From: Dyella flava
GTDB lineage: Bacteria > Pseudomonadota > Gammaproteobacteria > Xanthomonadales > Rhodanobacteraceae
Reading direction: 5' to 3'
DNA length: 64,000 bases
Assembly (NCBI RefSeq): GCF_016904955.1
Contig: NZ_JADIKE010000029.1
Location: forward strand, 62,001 to 126,000
Part shown: in pieces, positions 53,030 through 62,159 of the stretch
Layout of the letters: each line of letters starts with the position of its first letter
Numbering within the stretch: position 1 is the first letter of the stretch
The notes under the pieces: generated by a model
What the model was told of the DNA's origin: nothing
Databases searched by the model: none
Seen by the model: the letters and a program-made list of their open reading frames with translations, nothing else
Position numbers and translations under genes: made by a program

Positions 53030-53647
53030 ATGAATGATCGCTGCAACTGTGACTACGGTGCTCAAAGTGGTGCGAGTTACCCGCCCGCGTGCGCGACTGA
53101 CCAGCACGAGTATCCGCAGGATCATGCTTCTGCGCCTGCCAATGACAACAAGCCCTATTCCGTGTCTCCAGGGCCGGGCTTCGAATCTCCGCGTGGCACG
53201 AAGGAAAGTTCGGATGAAGTCGCTTCGACAACGAAGTTGTGTACCAGCGCGGATGGTTCTTTCAAGGAGCTGACCACCGTCGGACAGGACCAGCCGGGAA
53301 AGAACCACCCATTCATGATAAAAACTTCGACGTTCAAGACTTTCAATGGCGGCACCATCATCAACCGAAGGGAGCTCCATTGGACGATCAAGCCATCGAA
53401 GGACGGCAAGACAAGAACGGTCGACTATAAGGTGACGTTGGACAGACGCACTTACGATAGGTATGGACGAGAAACGGCCTCCAGCCACCTGGCTCCGGTT
53501 CAAGGCACCTTCAATAATGACGGGGCGCCGCTCCTGTTCGAGCAGCCGGTGCGTTGTGGATGGTCTCGTGATGAGACTCGGTCCAGTGATGAGGAGTCAA
53601 AAACGCGCGACCGCGATCTTCGCGCGCGTGCCTATAGCCGAGCATGA
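53030..53647 (+). CDS. Hypothetical protein, Cys-rich N-terminus
   Basis: 205 residues from an ATG with GAGG 8 nt upstream. I do not recognise a family. The N-terminal ~25 residues hold several cysteines (RCNCDYGAQSGASYPPACAT), the middle is Thr/Lys-rich and looks like beta strands (FNGGTIINRRELHWTIKPSK; TRTVDYKVTLDRRTYDRYGR), and the C-terminus is highly charged (RDETRSSDEESKTRDRDLRA). No signal peptide or membrane segment. It sits between the truncated gntR copy and the intact gntR, so it was probably brought in with the duplication. Composition is intermediate between the cassette and the chromosome. Confidence 0.6.
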   Translation: MNDRCNCDYGAQSGASYPPACATDQHEYPQDHASAPANDNKPYSVSPGPGFESPRGTKESSDEVASTTKLCTSADGSFKELTTVGQDQPGKNHPFMIKTSTFKTFNGGTIINRRELHWTIKPSKDGKTRTVDYKVTLDRRTYDRYGRETASSHLAPVQGTFNNDGAPLLFEQPVRCGWSRDETRSSDEESKTRDRDLRARAYSRA

Positions 53648-53749
53648 GTTTTCTGTTCGACGCTTCGCGCACATTTGACTGGGATTCCGGCTTCGGTCGG
53701 CCCGCCGCACAGCAGCGAAGTTGACCCATGACGAGCCGCGGCAGGCGGA

Positions 53750-54502
53750 TCAATCGGTCTGCAATTCCGCGACGAAATCGTAAATATCGCCGCGATACCA
53801 GGACGTGGTGAACTCCACCACGCGGCCGTCTTCCAGAAACCCGCGACGTTCAATATGCAATCCGGCGCTGCCTGCGGTGACATGCAGCAACCGCGCCTGC
53901 CGCGCCCCCAGCAGCACCGCGCGCAGCCGTTGTAGTGCGCGAACCGGTCGGCAGTTGTACTTTTCCAGCGCTTCGTAAAGCGAGTCGTGCACTTCGTGCG
54001 GATCGGGTAGCACGCTGGCCGGCACCACGGTGCGTTCGATCGCCAGCGGTTCGTCTTCGGCGTAGCGCACGCGGTGCAGGCGGACCACCAGCACGCCGGG
54101 CGACAGGTTCAGCGCCATCGATTCTTCCGGGGTCACTTCGCCCACGCTGCGCTCGAAAAACTCCGAGCGCGGGTGCAGGCCGCGGGCGCGCAGGTCTTCG
54201 GTAAAGCTGGTCAGGCGCGACATCGGCTTGATGATGCGCTCGGCCACGAAAGTGCCGGCGCCGTGGCGCTGGGTCAGCAGGCCTTCCTCGACCAGACCGG
54301 AAATGGCCTTGCGCACGGTGACCCGGGACAGGCCCAGGGCCTGCGATAAATCCCGTTCGCTGGGCAGGGTCTGGCCTGGTTCGATATCCCGGTGCTGGAT
54401 GACATTACGGATGGCCCGGCGCAGCCGCAGGTAGGCCAGCGGCTGGTGGGTGGTCGTGTCGCGGCTGAGGCGCCGGTATTCGTCGGCCAGGGCATTTTGC
54501 AT
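53750..54502 (-). CDS. GntR-family regulator with UTRA effector domain
   Basis: 250 residues. The winged helix-turn-helix at ~25-90 (PSERDLSQALGLSRVTVRKA, then LVEEGLLTQRHGAGTFVAER) is followed by a UTRA ligand domain (~105-245; MSRLTSFTEDLRARGLHPRS onward). HutC/NagR-type members usually sense sugar phosphates or amino sugars. It diverges from zwf-pgl-edd-eda across 456 bp, so it may control Entner-Doudoroff genes or respond to a hexose phosphate; the direct TGGTA repeats at 54873-54899 are candidate operator sequences. The gene's 3' third is duplicated at 52.5 kb. Confidence 0.9.
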   Translation of the reverse strand: MQNALADEYRRLSRDTTTHQPLAYLRLRRAIRNVIQHRDIEPGQTLPSERDLSQALGLSRVTVRKAISGLVEEGLLTQRHGAGTFVAERIIKPMSRLTSFTEDLRARGLHPRSEFFERSVGEVTPEESMALNLSPGVLVVRLHRVRYAEDEPLAIERTVVPASVLPDPHEVHDSLYEALEKYNCRPVRALQRLRAVLLGARQARLLHVTAGSAGLHIERRGFLEDGRVVEFTTSWYRGDIYDFVAELQTD

Positions 54503-54642
54503 AGTTAGAGCCTGCTCAAGGTCGCCGCGTGGCCCGCGCCGGAAGCTGTTTGCACGAAAGTGGCGAGATGGCGCATGGATGTAGTCGATACCAGATTGGG
54601 TGGTGACGCAGTCATTTAGGCAAATAGATCCAGCCCTTCGGG

Positions 54643-54741
54643 TTGTACCTGAGCGGTCGCCAGGCGGCAGCGCGCGGCTTGACCTGACGGCCGGTCAGGC
54701 GCTGCGCCATGCACTGCCGCCTGGCAACCGCTCAGGTACAA
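54643..54741. repeat. 28-bp inverted repeat in the gntR-zwf gap
   Basis: TTGTACCTGAGCGGTCGCCA (arm 54643-54670) pairs with 54714-54741 over 28 bp with one mismatch. The 43-bp centre contains a smaller hairpin (CCTGAC-GGCCG-GTCAGG). It could be a REP/MITE-like insertion or a structured leader. Confidence 0.8.
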
Positions 54742-54872
54742 CGCGGGCTACGCGGAGACCTCGAACAGGCTCCATGCACCATACCAATGCCTAACCACTT
54801 GTACAACAGGGGGATTCGCAGGCATCGGAGCGCTTAGGAAAATTTTGCATACGATTGCAAGTCACAAAGGAC

Positions 54873-54899
54873 TGGTATTGCCTGGTATGTCATTGGTAC
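54873..54899 (+). promoter_or_regulatory. Three direct TGGTA repeats upstream of zwf (candidate operator)
   Basis: TGGTATTGCC-TGGTATGTCAT-TGGTAC: three TGGTA units spaced 10 and 11 bp, one helical turn, ending 60 bp before the zwf start. Such phased repeats suggest a regulator site, most simply for the divergent GntR protein; there is no direct evidence for which regulator binds. Confidence 0.45.
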
Positions 54900-54958
54900 G
54901 ATCAGGGCTCCCCGGCGGCTGCACCCCCGTGGCCCCCCGCATTGCATTGAGGTGAGTT

Positions 54959-56446
54959 GTGACTGCACCTGCCCAACCGGTCGATCAGTTCGATCTGGTC
55001 ATTTTCGGCGGCACCGGCGATCTTGCCGTCCGCAAATTGCTCCCTGCCATGTTCCATCGCTTCGCTGACGGCCAGATCCTCGAGGGCAGCCGCATCATCG
55101 GCGTGGCCCGCGAAGCGCTTGACGACGACGGCTACCGCAATCAGATCCGTTCCGCGCTAAATGGCGCGGCGGAATCGCACCCCGGCAAGGTCGACGCCTT
55201 CCTCAAGCAGGTGCATTACCGTTCGCTGGATGCGCGCAAGGACGATGGCTGGGACGATTTCGCCAAGCTGATGGGCAAATGCCCCGATCACGTGCGGGTG
55301 TTCTACCTGTCCACCTCGCCGGACCTGTTCGTCGACATCTGCCAGCGCCTGGGCCACTACGGACTCAACAAGTGCGAATCGCGCGTGGTGCTGGAAAAGC
55401 CGATCGGCCACGATCTGGCCAGCGCCAACCGCATCAATGACGACGTCGGCAGCGTGTTTGCCGAATCGCAGACTTTCCGCATCGACCACTACCTCGGCAA
55501 GGAAACCGTGCAGAACCTGCTGGCGCTGCGCTTCGGCAATGCGCTGTTCGAGCCGCTGTGGAACGCCGGCCATATCGATCATGTGCAGATCACCGTGGCC
55601 GAAACGCTGGGTGTGGGCCGGCGCGGCCCGTATTACGACCATGCCGGCGCGCTGCGCGACATGGTGCAGAACCATATGCTGCAGTTGCTGTGCATGGTGG
55701 CGATGGAGCCGCCCGCGTCGCTGTCGCCCGATGCGGTGCGCGACGAAAAGCTCAAAGTGCTGCACGCGCTCAAGCCGATCGACGACAGCAATGCGAGCCA
55801 GCTGACCGTGCGCGGCCAGTATCGCGCCGGCGCGGCGGAAGGCCGTAGCGTGCCTGGCTATATCGAAGACCTGAATGCCGACAGCAAGGTGAAGGTGGAG
55901 AAATCCAACACGGAAACCTTCGTCGCCTTGAAGGCTGAGATCGGCAACTGGCGCTGGTCCGGCGTGCCGTTCTATCTGCGCACCGGCAAGCGCCTGGCCG
56001 ATCGGGTGTCGGAAATCGTGGTGGCGTTCAAGCCGGTGCCGCATTCCATCTTCACCGCCTCTGCCGGCCCGCTGGCGCAGAATCGCCTGGTGCTCAGACT
56101 GCAGCCCGATGAAGGCGTGAAACTTTGGCTCACGATCAAACATCCGGGGCCGGGCGGTTTGCGCCTGCGTCACGTACCGCTCGACATGAGCTTTGCCGAA
56201 GCGTTTGGCGTGCAGCAACCGGATGCCTACGAGCGTCTGCTGCTGGACGTGGTGCGCGGCAATCCCACCCTGTTCATGCGCCGCGATGAAGTCGAGGCGG
56301 CATGGCGCTGGGCGGACCCGATCCTGGCGGCCTGGGCCGGCAGCGGCGAAGCACCGCGTCCGTACACCTCCGGCACCTGGGGGCCGAGCGCGGCAGTGGC
56401 CTTGATCGAGCGCGATGGCCGCACCTGGGATGAGGATTTCGAATAG
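54959..56446 (+). CDS. zwf: Glucose-6-phosphate 1-dehydrogenase
   Basis: 495 residues, standard size. It oxidises glucose 6-phosphate to 6-phosphogluconolactone with NADP+ (or NAD+). The nucleotide-binding motif FGGTGDLAVRKLLPAMF is near residue 15 and the catalytic motif RIDHYLGKETVQNLLALRFG near residue 177; the C-terminal half includes the tetramer beta-sheet. Start is GTG at 54959 with GAGGTGA just upstream. First gene of the Entner-Doudoroff set; pgl begins on the last base of its stop codon (TAGTG). Confidence 0.97.
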   Translation: MTAPAQPVDQFDLVIFGGTGDLAVRKLLPAMFHRFADGQILEGSRIIGVAREALDDDGYRNQIRSALNGAAESHPGKVDAFLKQVHYRSLDARKDDGWDDFAKLMGKCPDHVRVFYLSTSPDLFVDICQRLGHYGLNKCESRVVLEKPIGHDLASANRINDDVGSVFAESQTFRIDHYLGKETVQNLLALRFGNALFEPLWNAGHIDHVQITVAETLGVGRRGPYYDHAGALRDMVQNHMLQLLCMVAMEPPASLSPDAVRDEKLKVLHALKPIDDSNASQLTVRGQYRAGAAEGRSVPGYIEDLNADSKVKVEKSNTETFVALKAEIGNWRWSGVPFYLRTGKRLADRVSEIVVAFKPVPHSIFTASAGPLAQNRLVLRLQPDEGVKLWLTIKHPGPGGLRLRHVPLDMSFAEAFGVQQPDAYERLLLDVVRGNPTLFMRRDEVEAAWRWADPILAAWAGSGEAPRPYTSGTWGPSAAVALIERDGRTWDEDFE

Positions 56447-57144
56447 TGTCCGCCGCGCAGCAACAACTTCATGCGTTTGACGACGGGCAGGCACTCGCCA
56501 ACGCGCTTTCATCAAGCATCGCCGATGCCTTGCGCGCGGCCATCGATACGCGCGGTGAAGCACTGATCGCGGTGTCCGGTGGCAGCACGCCCAAGCGTCT
56601 GTTCGAAGCACTTTCCCACGAGCTGCTGGATTGGTCGCGCGTCACCGTGACGCTGGTCGACGAACGCTGGGTGCCGGATAGCGACGAGCGTTCCAATGCG
56701 CGCATGGTCGAAGCGTTGTTGTTGCAGCACCAGGCGGCGGATGCGGAGTTCGTGCCGCTGTACGTGGAAACGGCCACGCCGGAAGCGGGCATTGGCGAAG
56801 TGCGTGCACGCGTCAACGCCTTGAAGCAGCCGTTCGACGTGGTGGTGCTCGGCATGGGGCCGGATGGTCACACCGCATCGTTTTTCCCCGGCGGCGACCG
56901 CCTCGGCGAGGCGCTCGACGTGTCCAATACCGCGCAGGTCCTGCCGATGCGTGCGCCGGGCGCGGGCGAGCCGCGCATCACCTTTACCTTGCGCGAGTTG
57001 TTGCAGGCGCAGACGCTTTATCTGCACATCCAGGGCGACGACAAGCGCGTGGTGCTGGATCAGGCCGAACAGCCGGGCAGCGAGTTGCCGATTGCCAGCG
57101 TGCTGCGCGCCGCAAGGCCACTGAATATCTATTGGTGTCCGTGA
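56446..57144 (+). CDS. pgl: 6-phosphogluconolactonase
   Basis: 232 residues starting at a GTG that overlaps the zwf stop by one base. It hydrolyses 6-phosphogluconolactone to 6-phosphogluconate. Family motifs: AVSGGSTPKRLFEAL (~45), VTLVDERWVPDSDERSNARM (~70) and VLGMGPDGHTASFFPG (~140) with the catalytic His. Coupled translation with zwf ensures rapid removal of the reactive lactone. edd follows after 153 bp. Confidence 0.96.
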   Translation: MSAAQQQLHAFDDGQALANALSSSIADALRAAIDTRGEALIAVSGGSTPKRLFEALSHELLDWSRVTVTLVDERWVPDSDERSNARMVEALLLQHQAADAEFVPLYVETATPEAGIGEVRARVNALKQPFDVVVLGMGPDGHTASFFPGGDRLGEALDVSNTAQVLPMRAPGAGEPRITFTLRELLQAQTLYLHIQGDDKRVVLDQAEQPGSELPIASVLRAARPLNIYWCP

Positions 57145-57207
57145 AACGACTGGGATTTTCCGAAGCTGCATCCAGGGCGGACGTCACTCCCGTTTTTACG
57201 GGAATAA

Positions 57208-57233
57208 CGATGAGGCATGTGCTTGCCTCATCG
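57208..57233 (+). other. 10-bp perfect hairpin between pgl and edd
   Basis: CGATGAGGCA-TGTGCT-TGCCTCATCG, located 64 bp after pgl and 65 bp before edd. There is no T tract, so it is more likely an mRNA-processing or attenuation element, or a repeat remnant, than a full terminator. Confidence 0.5.
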
Positions 57234-57297
57234 CAGACATGCCGTTTGGCCGGCTTGTCACTATCGCAACGCCGAGTCTGCTCGGCTGGAGTCTGAA

Positions 57298-59109
57298 ATG
57301 AGTTTGCATCCCGTCGTTGCCGAAGTCACCGAGCGTCTGCGCGAACGCAGCCGCGACACGCGCGCGGCCTATCTGGATCACATCAACGATGCCGTCATCG
57401 AAGGCACGCATCGCGCGCGCCTCTCCTGCGGCAATCTCGCCCACGGCTTTGCCGCCTGCGGCACGCATGACAAGGCCGCGCTGCGCGAAGGACATGCGCC
57501 GAATATCGGTATTGTCACCGCGTACAACGACATGCTGTCGGCGCATCAACCGTATGAGCGCTATCCGGCCTTGATCCGCGCGATTGCGCGCGATGCAGGC
57601 TTCACCGCCCAGGTGGCCGGCGGCGTGCCGGCGATGTGCGATGGCGTCACGCAAGGGCGTTCCGGCATGGAGCTGTCGTTGTTCTCGCGTGATCTGATCG
57701 CGATGGCGACTGCCGTTGCGCTCTCTCACGATATGTTCGACGGCGCCTTGTATCTGGGCATCTGCGACAAGATCGTGCCGGGCCTGCTGATCGGCGCGCT
57801 GAGCTTCGGCCACTTGCCGGGTGTGTTCGTGCCCAGCGGCCCGATGCCCAGCGGCATCAGCAACGAACAGAAATCGAAGGTGCGCCAGGCCTATGCCGAA
57901 GGCAAGGCCAACCGCGCCGAATTGCTGGAAGCGGAAGCCGGTTCCTATCACGCGCCCGGCACCTGCACCTTCTACGGCACGGCCAACTCCAACCAGATGC
58001 TGATGGAGATCATGGGCCTGCACCTGCCGGGAGCGAGCTTCGTCGCGCCGGATACGCCGCTGCGCGACGCACTCACCGCCGAAGCCGTGCGCCGTAGCGC
58101 CGCGCTGGGCAAGCACGCCGAAAACCTGCCGATCGGCCACATCATCGATGAGCGCGCCATCGTCAACGGCGTGATCGGCCTGCACGCCACGGGTGGCTCC
58201 ACCAATCATCTGCTGCATCTGGTCGCCATCGCGCAGGCGGCGGGCATTGCCTTGCGCTGGGAAGATTTCGACGCCTTGTCGTCGGTCGTGCCCTTGCTGG
58301 CGCGCGTGTATCCGAATGGCTATGCCGACGTGAATCAATTCCACGAAGCCGGCGGCATGGGCTTCCTGATCGATCAGTTGCTCAGCGCCGGCCTGCTGCA
58401 CGGCGATGCGCGCGCCATCACCGGCGGCAGCATGGCCGACTACAACCAGGTGCCGACACTGGACGAAGACGGCGGGCTGATCTGGATGCCGGTGCTCAAG
58501 CAAAGCGGCAACCGTGGCGTGTTGCGTGGCGTGGATGAGCCGTTCCGTCCCGATGGCGGTCTGCGCATGGTGCACGGCAATCTTGGCCGCGCGGTGATCA
58601 AGGTGTCCTCGGTGCCGGATGATCGTCTGGTGATCGAAGCGCCGGCCGTGGTGTTCCACGATCAGGACGACATCAAGCGTGCCTTCGACCGCGGCGAACT
58701 CAACCGCGATTTCATTGCGGTGGTGCGCTTCCAGGGGCCGCGTGCGATTGGCATGCCGGAGCTGCACAAGCTCACGCCGACGCTGGCGGTGTTGCAGGAT
58801 CGCGGTTACCGCATCGCCCTGGTGACGGACGGCCGCATGTCCGGCGCCAGCGGGCGCGTGCCGGCGGCGATCCATGTAACGCCGGAAGCGGATGACGGCG
58901 GTCCGATTGCCAAGATCCGCGACGGCGACATCATCCGTCTCGATGCGAAGCATGGCCAGCTGGACGTGCTGGTGGATGCGAGCGAATTCGCCTCGCGTAC
59001 GCATGCGATCGAGGATTTGTCGAAACACCAGCGCGGCATGGGCCGTGAACTGTTTGGCATGTTTCGTCGCAATGCGATGGCCGCCGATCTAGGTGCCGGC
59101 GTGCTGTGA
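57298..59109 (+). CDS. edd: Phosphogluconate dehydratase (6-phosphogluconate dehydratase)
   Basis: 603 residues from the ATG at 57298, the exact usual length. It converts 6-phosphogluconate to 2-keto-3-deoxy-6-phosphogluconate using a [4Fe-4S] cluster; ligand cysteines lie in [13 protein letters not shown] (~120) and [11 protein letters not shown] (~160) with further motifs [14 protein letters not shown] and [15 protein letters not shown]. Upstream in-frame ATGs would add unrelated residues. Same operon direction as zwf-pgl and followed 76 bp later by eda. Confidence 0.97.
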   Translation: MSLHPVVAEVTERLRERSRDTRAAYLDHINDAVIEGTHRARLSCGNLAHGFAACGTHDKAALREGHAPNIGIVTAYNDMLSAHQPYERYPALIRAIARDAGFTAQVAGGVPAMCDGVTQGRSGMELSLFSRDLIAMATAVALSHDMFDGALYLGICDKIVPGLLIGALSFGHLPGVFVPSGPMPSGISNEQKSKVRQAYAEGKANRAELLEAEAGSYHAPGTCTFYGTANSNQMLMEIMGLHLPGASFVAPDTPLRDALTAEAVRRSAALGKHAENLPIGHIIDERAIVNGVIGLHATGGSTNHLLHLVAIAQAAGIALRWEDFDALSSVVPLLARVYPNGYADVNQFHEAGGMGFLIDQLLSAGLLHGDARAITGGSMADYNQVPTLDEDGGLIWMPVLKQSGNRGVLRGVDEPFRPDGGLRMVHGNLGRAVIKVSSVPDDRLVIEAPAVVFHDQDDIKRAFDRGELNRDFIAVVRFQGPRAIGMPELHKLTPTLAVLQDRGYRIALVTDGRMSGASGRVPAAIHVTPEADDGGPIAKIRDGDIIRLDAKHGQLDVLVDASEFASRTHAIEDLSKHQRGMGRELFGMFRRNAMAADLGAGVL

Positions 59110-59185
59110 TTTTTTTACGCCATCTCCGCAACGTGGAGATGGCATGACGGTTATGAGAAACATTCGGAATCATTAGGCGCTTAGC

Positions 59186-59839
59186 ATGAACATCGAAACC
59201 AAGCAGCAGCAAGTCGAAGCCACCATGCGTCTCGCGCCGGTGATCCCGGTGGTGATCATCGACGACGCCAGGCATGCCGTGCCGATGGCGCGTGCGCTGG
59301 TCGCAGGTGGCATTCCTGCGATCGAGGTGACTTTGCGCACGCCCGCCGCGCTCGATGCGATTCGCGCCATTGCCGCTGAAGTGGAAGGTGCCGTGGTAGG
59401 TGTCGGCACGGTGCTTACACCGAAAGACTTCCACGCCGCAGAACAGGCCGGTGCACGCTTCGCCGTGTCGCCGGGTGTATCGCCGAACCTGCTGGCGGCG
59501 GCTGATGACAGCGCGCTGCCCTTGCTGCCGGGCGCTGCCACGGCAAGCGAGGCGATGACCCTGCTCGAACGCGGCTATCGTTATCTGAAGTTTTTCCCCG
59601 CGGTGCCCGCGGGCGGTGCGAAATTACTCGGTGCCTGGGCCAGTCCGCTGCCGCAGCTGCGTTTTTGCCCGACCGGCGGCATCTCGCTGACCAGCGCACC
59701 GGATTTCCTCGCCCTGCCCAATGTGTTTTGTGTCGGCGGCTCCTGGCTTACCCCGAACGACAAGCTGAAGGGCGGTGACTGGAGCGGCATCGAGCAGCTG
59801 GCGCGTGAAGCGGCGTTGCTCAAAGGCGTCGTCGCTTAA
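59186..59839 (+). CDS. eda: KDPG/KHG aldolase
   Basis: 217 residues. It cleaves 2-keto-3-deoxy-6-phosphogluconate to pyruvate and glyceraldehyde 3-phosphate. The catalytic glutamate is in IPAIEVTLRTP (~50) and the Schiff-base lysine in YLKFFPAVPAGG (~135); GVGTVLTPKDFHAAEQAGA and FCPTGGISL are also typical. It completes the Entner-Doudoroff pathway started by zwf, pgl and edd. Confidence 0.97.
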   Translation: MNIETKQQQVEATMRLAPVIPVVIIDDARHAVPMARALVAGGIPAIEVTLRTPAALDAIRAIAAEVEGAVVGVGTVLTPKDFHAAEQAGARFAVSPGVSPNLLAAADDSALPLLPGAATASEAMTLLERGYRYLKFFPAVPAGGAKLLGAWASPLPQLRFCPTGGISLTSAPDFLALPNVFCVGGSWLTPNDKLKGGDWSGIEQLAREAALLKGVVA

Positions 59840-60046
59840 ATCACACTACTGCCGTTGTCCCGCAAGCCGGGACCTGGTGTTGTCGCAAGGCGCTGCGACA
59901 AGGTCTTACCGGTTCTCAAAACCGCGCACATGCTTGCGCCCTACCCCGCGTCCGCGCGCACATGACTTCTGGGCTGCGCAACCCCCATCACGCCTGCCTA
60001 AGCTTGGCGGTCGGCGCCTTGTGCCTGCCTCCGGGAATCTCAGTCC

Positions 60047-61630
60047 ATGCGTAAGCTTCCGCTCGTTATCGCCCTTGCCGCGCTCCTGCTCGGTACTGCC
60101 AGCGCCGCAGACAAGAAGGACAAAACGACACCGGAAGACGCGACGCCCGACGCAGCCTTGCTGCATCCGCAAGCTTCCTTCAGTGAAGGCTCGGTGTCGG
60201 TCGAAGGCAAACGCGTTTCATACCAGGCGGCGGCCGGCACCATCGTGCTGCACGGCAAGAACGAGAAGGAAAACGAGCCCACCGTCAGCATGTTCTACGT
60301 CGCCTACTTCAAGAAAGGCGTGGATGCGTCCAAGCGGCCGATCACTTTCATCTACAACGGCGGTCCGGGCTCGGCGACGGTATGGCTGCATATGGGCGCG
60401 TTCGGTCCGCGTCGTGTCATCACCAGCGATGACAGCCACACACCGGCCGCGCCCTATCAACTGGTCAACAACGACTACAGCCTGCTGGATGCGTCTGACC
60501 TGGTATTTATCGATGCGCCGGGTGCCGGCTTCAGCCGCCTGATCGCCAACGATCCTGACGCGTCCAAGCGCGAAGAGCAGATGAAAGACCGGCGCAAGGA
60601 CATCTACAGTGTCGATGGCGATGGCCACGCTTTCGCGCAATTCATCACCCAGTTCCTGTCGCGCTACGGCCGCTGGAATTCGCCGAAGTATTTGTTCGGC
60701 GAGAGTTACGGCACCACCCGTTCGGCGGTGGTGGCGAACGATCTGGAAAACGAAGACAGCGTCGATCTCAATGGGGTGATCCTGCTGTCGCAGATCCTCA
60801 ATTTCGACACCAGCATCGATGGCCCCGATCAAAACCCCGGCATCGACCTGCCTTACGAACTCGCCCTGCCTACCTATGCCGCCACGGCCTACTACCATCA
60901 CAAGCTGCCGCAACAACCGGCGGAGCTGCAACCGTTCCTGCAGGAAGTGGAGCAGTTCGCACTGGGCGAGTATGCCGAGGCCCTGATGGCCGGCTCGCGT
61001 CTTGACGACGCGCGCAAGCAGGCGATTGCCGAGAAGCTGCATCAGTACACCAGTCTGCCGGTCGACTATCTGCTCAAGGCCAATCTGCGTGTCACCGGTG
61101 GCATGTTCGAGCACGAATTGCTGGGCGATAGCGACGACACTACCGGCCGCCTGGATACGCGTTTCTCCGGTCCCTCGCTGGACCCGCTGAGCAAGGAAGC
61201 GCAATACGATCCACAGTCGTCAGCGATCAGTTCCGCTTACATCGCCGCGTTCAACGACTACGTGCGCAAGGATCTGAAGTTCGGCCAGAATCAGACCTAT
61301 CGCGAATTTGCCACCGATATGACCGAATGGGGTTTCAAGCACGATGGCCACGACGGCGCCGTGAACGTGATGCCCGATCTGGCGATGGCCATGAAAACCA
61401 ATCCGAACCTGAAAGTCCTGCTCAACGGTGGTTATTACGACCTCGCCACGCCGTTCTTTGCCGCCGATTACGAAATGCATCATCTGCCCGTGCAGCCGGC
61501 GCTGATGAACAACATCAGCTACGCCTGGTATCCGTCCGGCCATATGGTCTACGCCAACGAGCCGTCGCTGAAGCTGCTGCACGACAACGTGGCGCGTTTT
61601 ATCGAGCAGACCGATAACGTCAAGCGTTGA
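60047..61630 (+). CDS. Secreted S10-family serine carboxypeptidase
   Basis: 527 residues. A signal peptide (PLVIALAALLLGTASAA) is followed by the alpha/beta-hydrolase fold of peptidase S10: FIYNGGPGSATVWLHMGAFG (oxyanion region), FIDAPGAGFSRL, and LFGESYGTTRSAVVAN with the nucleophile Ser of GESYG; the catalytic Asp is expected near GGYYDLATPF and the His at SGHMVY. It removes C-terminal residues from peptides, probably in the periplasm or outside the cell. Such S10 proteins are common in Xanthomonadales. A single gene, 207 bp after eda, ended by a palindrome. Confidence 0.93.
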   Translation: MRKLPLVIALAALLLGTASAADKKDKTTPEDATPDAALLHPQASFSEGSVSVEGKRVSYQAAAGTIVLHGKNEKENEPTVSMFYVAYFKKGVDASKRPITFIYNGGPGSATVWLHMGAFGPRRVITSDDSHTPAAPYQLVNNDYSLLDASDLVFIDAPGAGFSRLIANDPDASKREEQMKDRRKDIYSVDGDGHAFAQFITQFLSRYGRWNSPKYLFGESYGTTRSAVVANDLENEDSVDLNGVILLSQILNFDTSIDGPDQNPGIDLPYELALPTYAATAYYHHKLPQQPAELQPFLQEVEQFALGEYAEALMAGSRLDDARKQAIAEKLHQYTSLPVDYLLKANLRVTGGMFEHELLGDSDDTTGRLDTRFSGPSLDPLSKEAQYDPQSSAISSAYIAAFNDYVRKDLKFGQNQTYREFATDMTEWGFKHDGHDGAVNVMPDLAMAMKTNPNLKVLLNGGYYDLATPFFAADYEMHHLPVQPALMNNISYAWYPSGHMVYANEPSLKLLHDNVARFIEQTDNVKR

Positions 61631-61641
61631 GCATGTCCTCA

Positions 61642-61671
61642 CCGTGATCCCGGCCTTTGCCGGGATCACGG
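61642..61671. terminator. 13-bp GTGATCCCGGC palindrome after the peptidase gene
   Basis: CCGTGATCCCGGC-CTTT-GCCGGGATCACGG, 11 bp after the stop codon. It is a perfect dyad without a T tract, of the GTCATCCCGGC repeat type, and probably serves as a transcript end. Confidence 0.6.
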
Positions 61672-61752
61672 CCGGCGGGAAACACCCCGAAGGACTGCGC
61701 TTCCTTAAGTCAATCGAAGTATCCTTGCCTCGCCTTACCGCGAGACTTCCCC

Positions 61753-62124
61753 ATGCGTGCCCTTATCGACCGCTACATCGACGCCTACAACCGTATGGAC
61801 GTCGACGCCATGCTTGTCACTATCCATCGTGAAGTCATCTTCGAAAACTACACGGGGGGCACGCTTAGCGTGCGCACGATCGGCATCGACGAACTGCGTC
61901 ACCTCGCCGAAAGTTCGCGCGGGTTGTTCTCCGCACGCCGTCAGACCATCACCGGCTACAGCGAAGCCGCCGGCACGGCGCATGTGCAGGTCTTTTTCGA
62001 AGGCACCTTTGCGATCGACCTGCCTAACGGCGTACGTGCCGGACAACGTATCGCCATGCCGGGGCGCAGTGAATTTCGCGAGCGTGATGGCTTGTTGATC
62101 TACATCGCCGATCACAGCGATTGA
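61753..62124 (+). CDS. NTF2/SnoaL-like protein
   Basis: 123 residues from the ATG at 61753. The sequence begins with a helix typical of the NTF2-like cone fold (LIDRYIDAYNRMDVDAMLVT), continues ENYTGG and ends with a beta-rich part (SEFRERDGLLIYIADHS). The pattern matches small SnoaL/NTF2-like proteins, which bind or convert small molecules, but no catalytic residue can be named. It is convergent with a VOC gene 35 bp away. Confidence 0.75.
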   Translation: MRALIDRYIDAYNRMDVDAMLVTIHREVIFENYTGGTLSVRTIGIDELRHLAESSRGLFSARRQTITGYSEAAGTAHVQVFFEGTFAIDLPNGVRAGQRIAMPGRSEFRERDGLLIYIADHSD

Positions 62125-62159
62125 TCTGGCCGAGGCGCACCATGCATGGCGCGCCTCGC

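Noticed and set aside
57196..59028. 610-codon frame opposite edd
   Set aside because: Antisense shadow; edd has all family motifs and normal length.
59111..59143. T-run and hairpin after edd as an intrinsic terminator
   Set aside because: The T run precedes the hairpin on the plus strand, and on the minus strand the run is A, so neither strand has stem followed by T.
59775..60542. 255-codon frame spanning the end of eda and the start of the peptidase gene
   Set aside because: Overlaps two confident genes in another frame and is Arg/Ser/Pro-rich with no ribosome-binding site.
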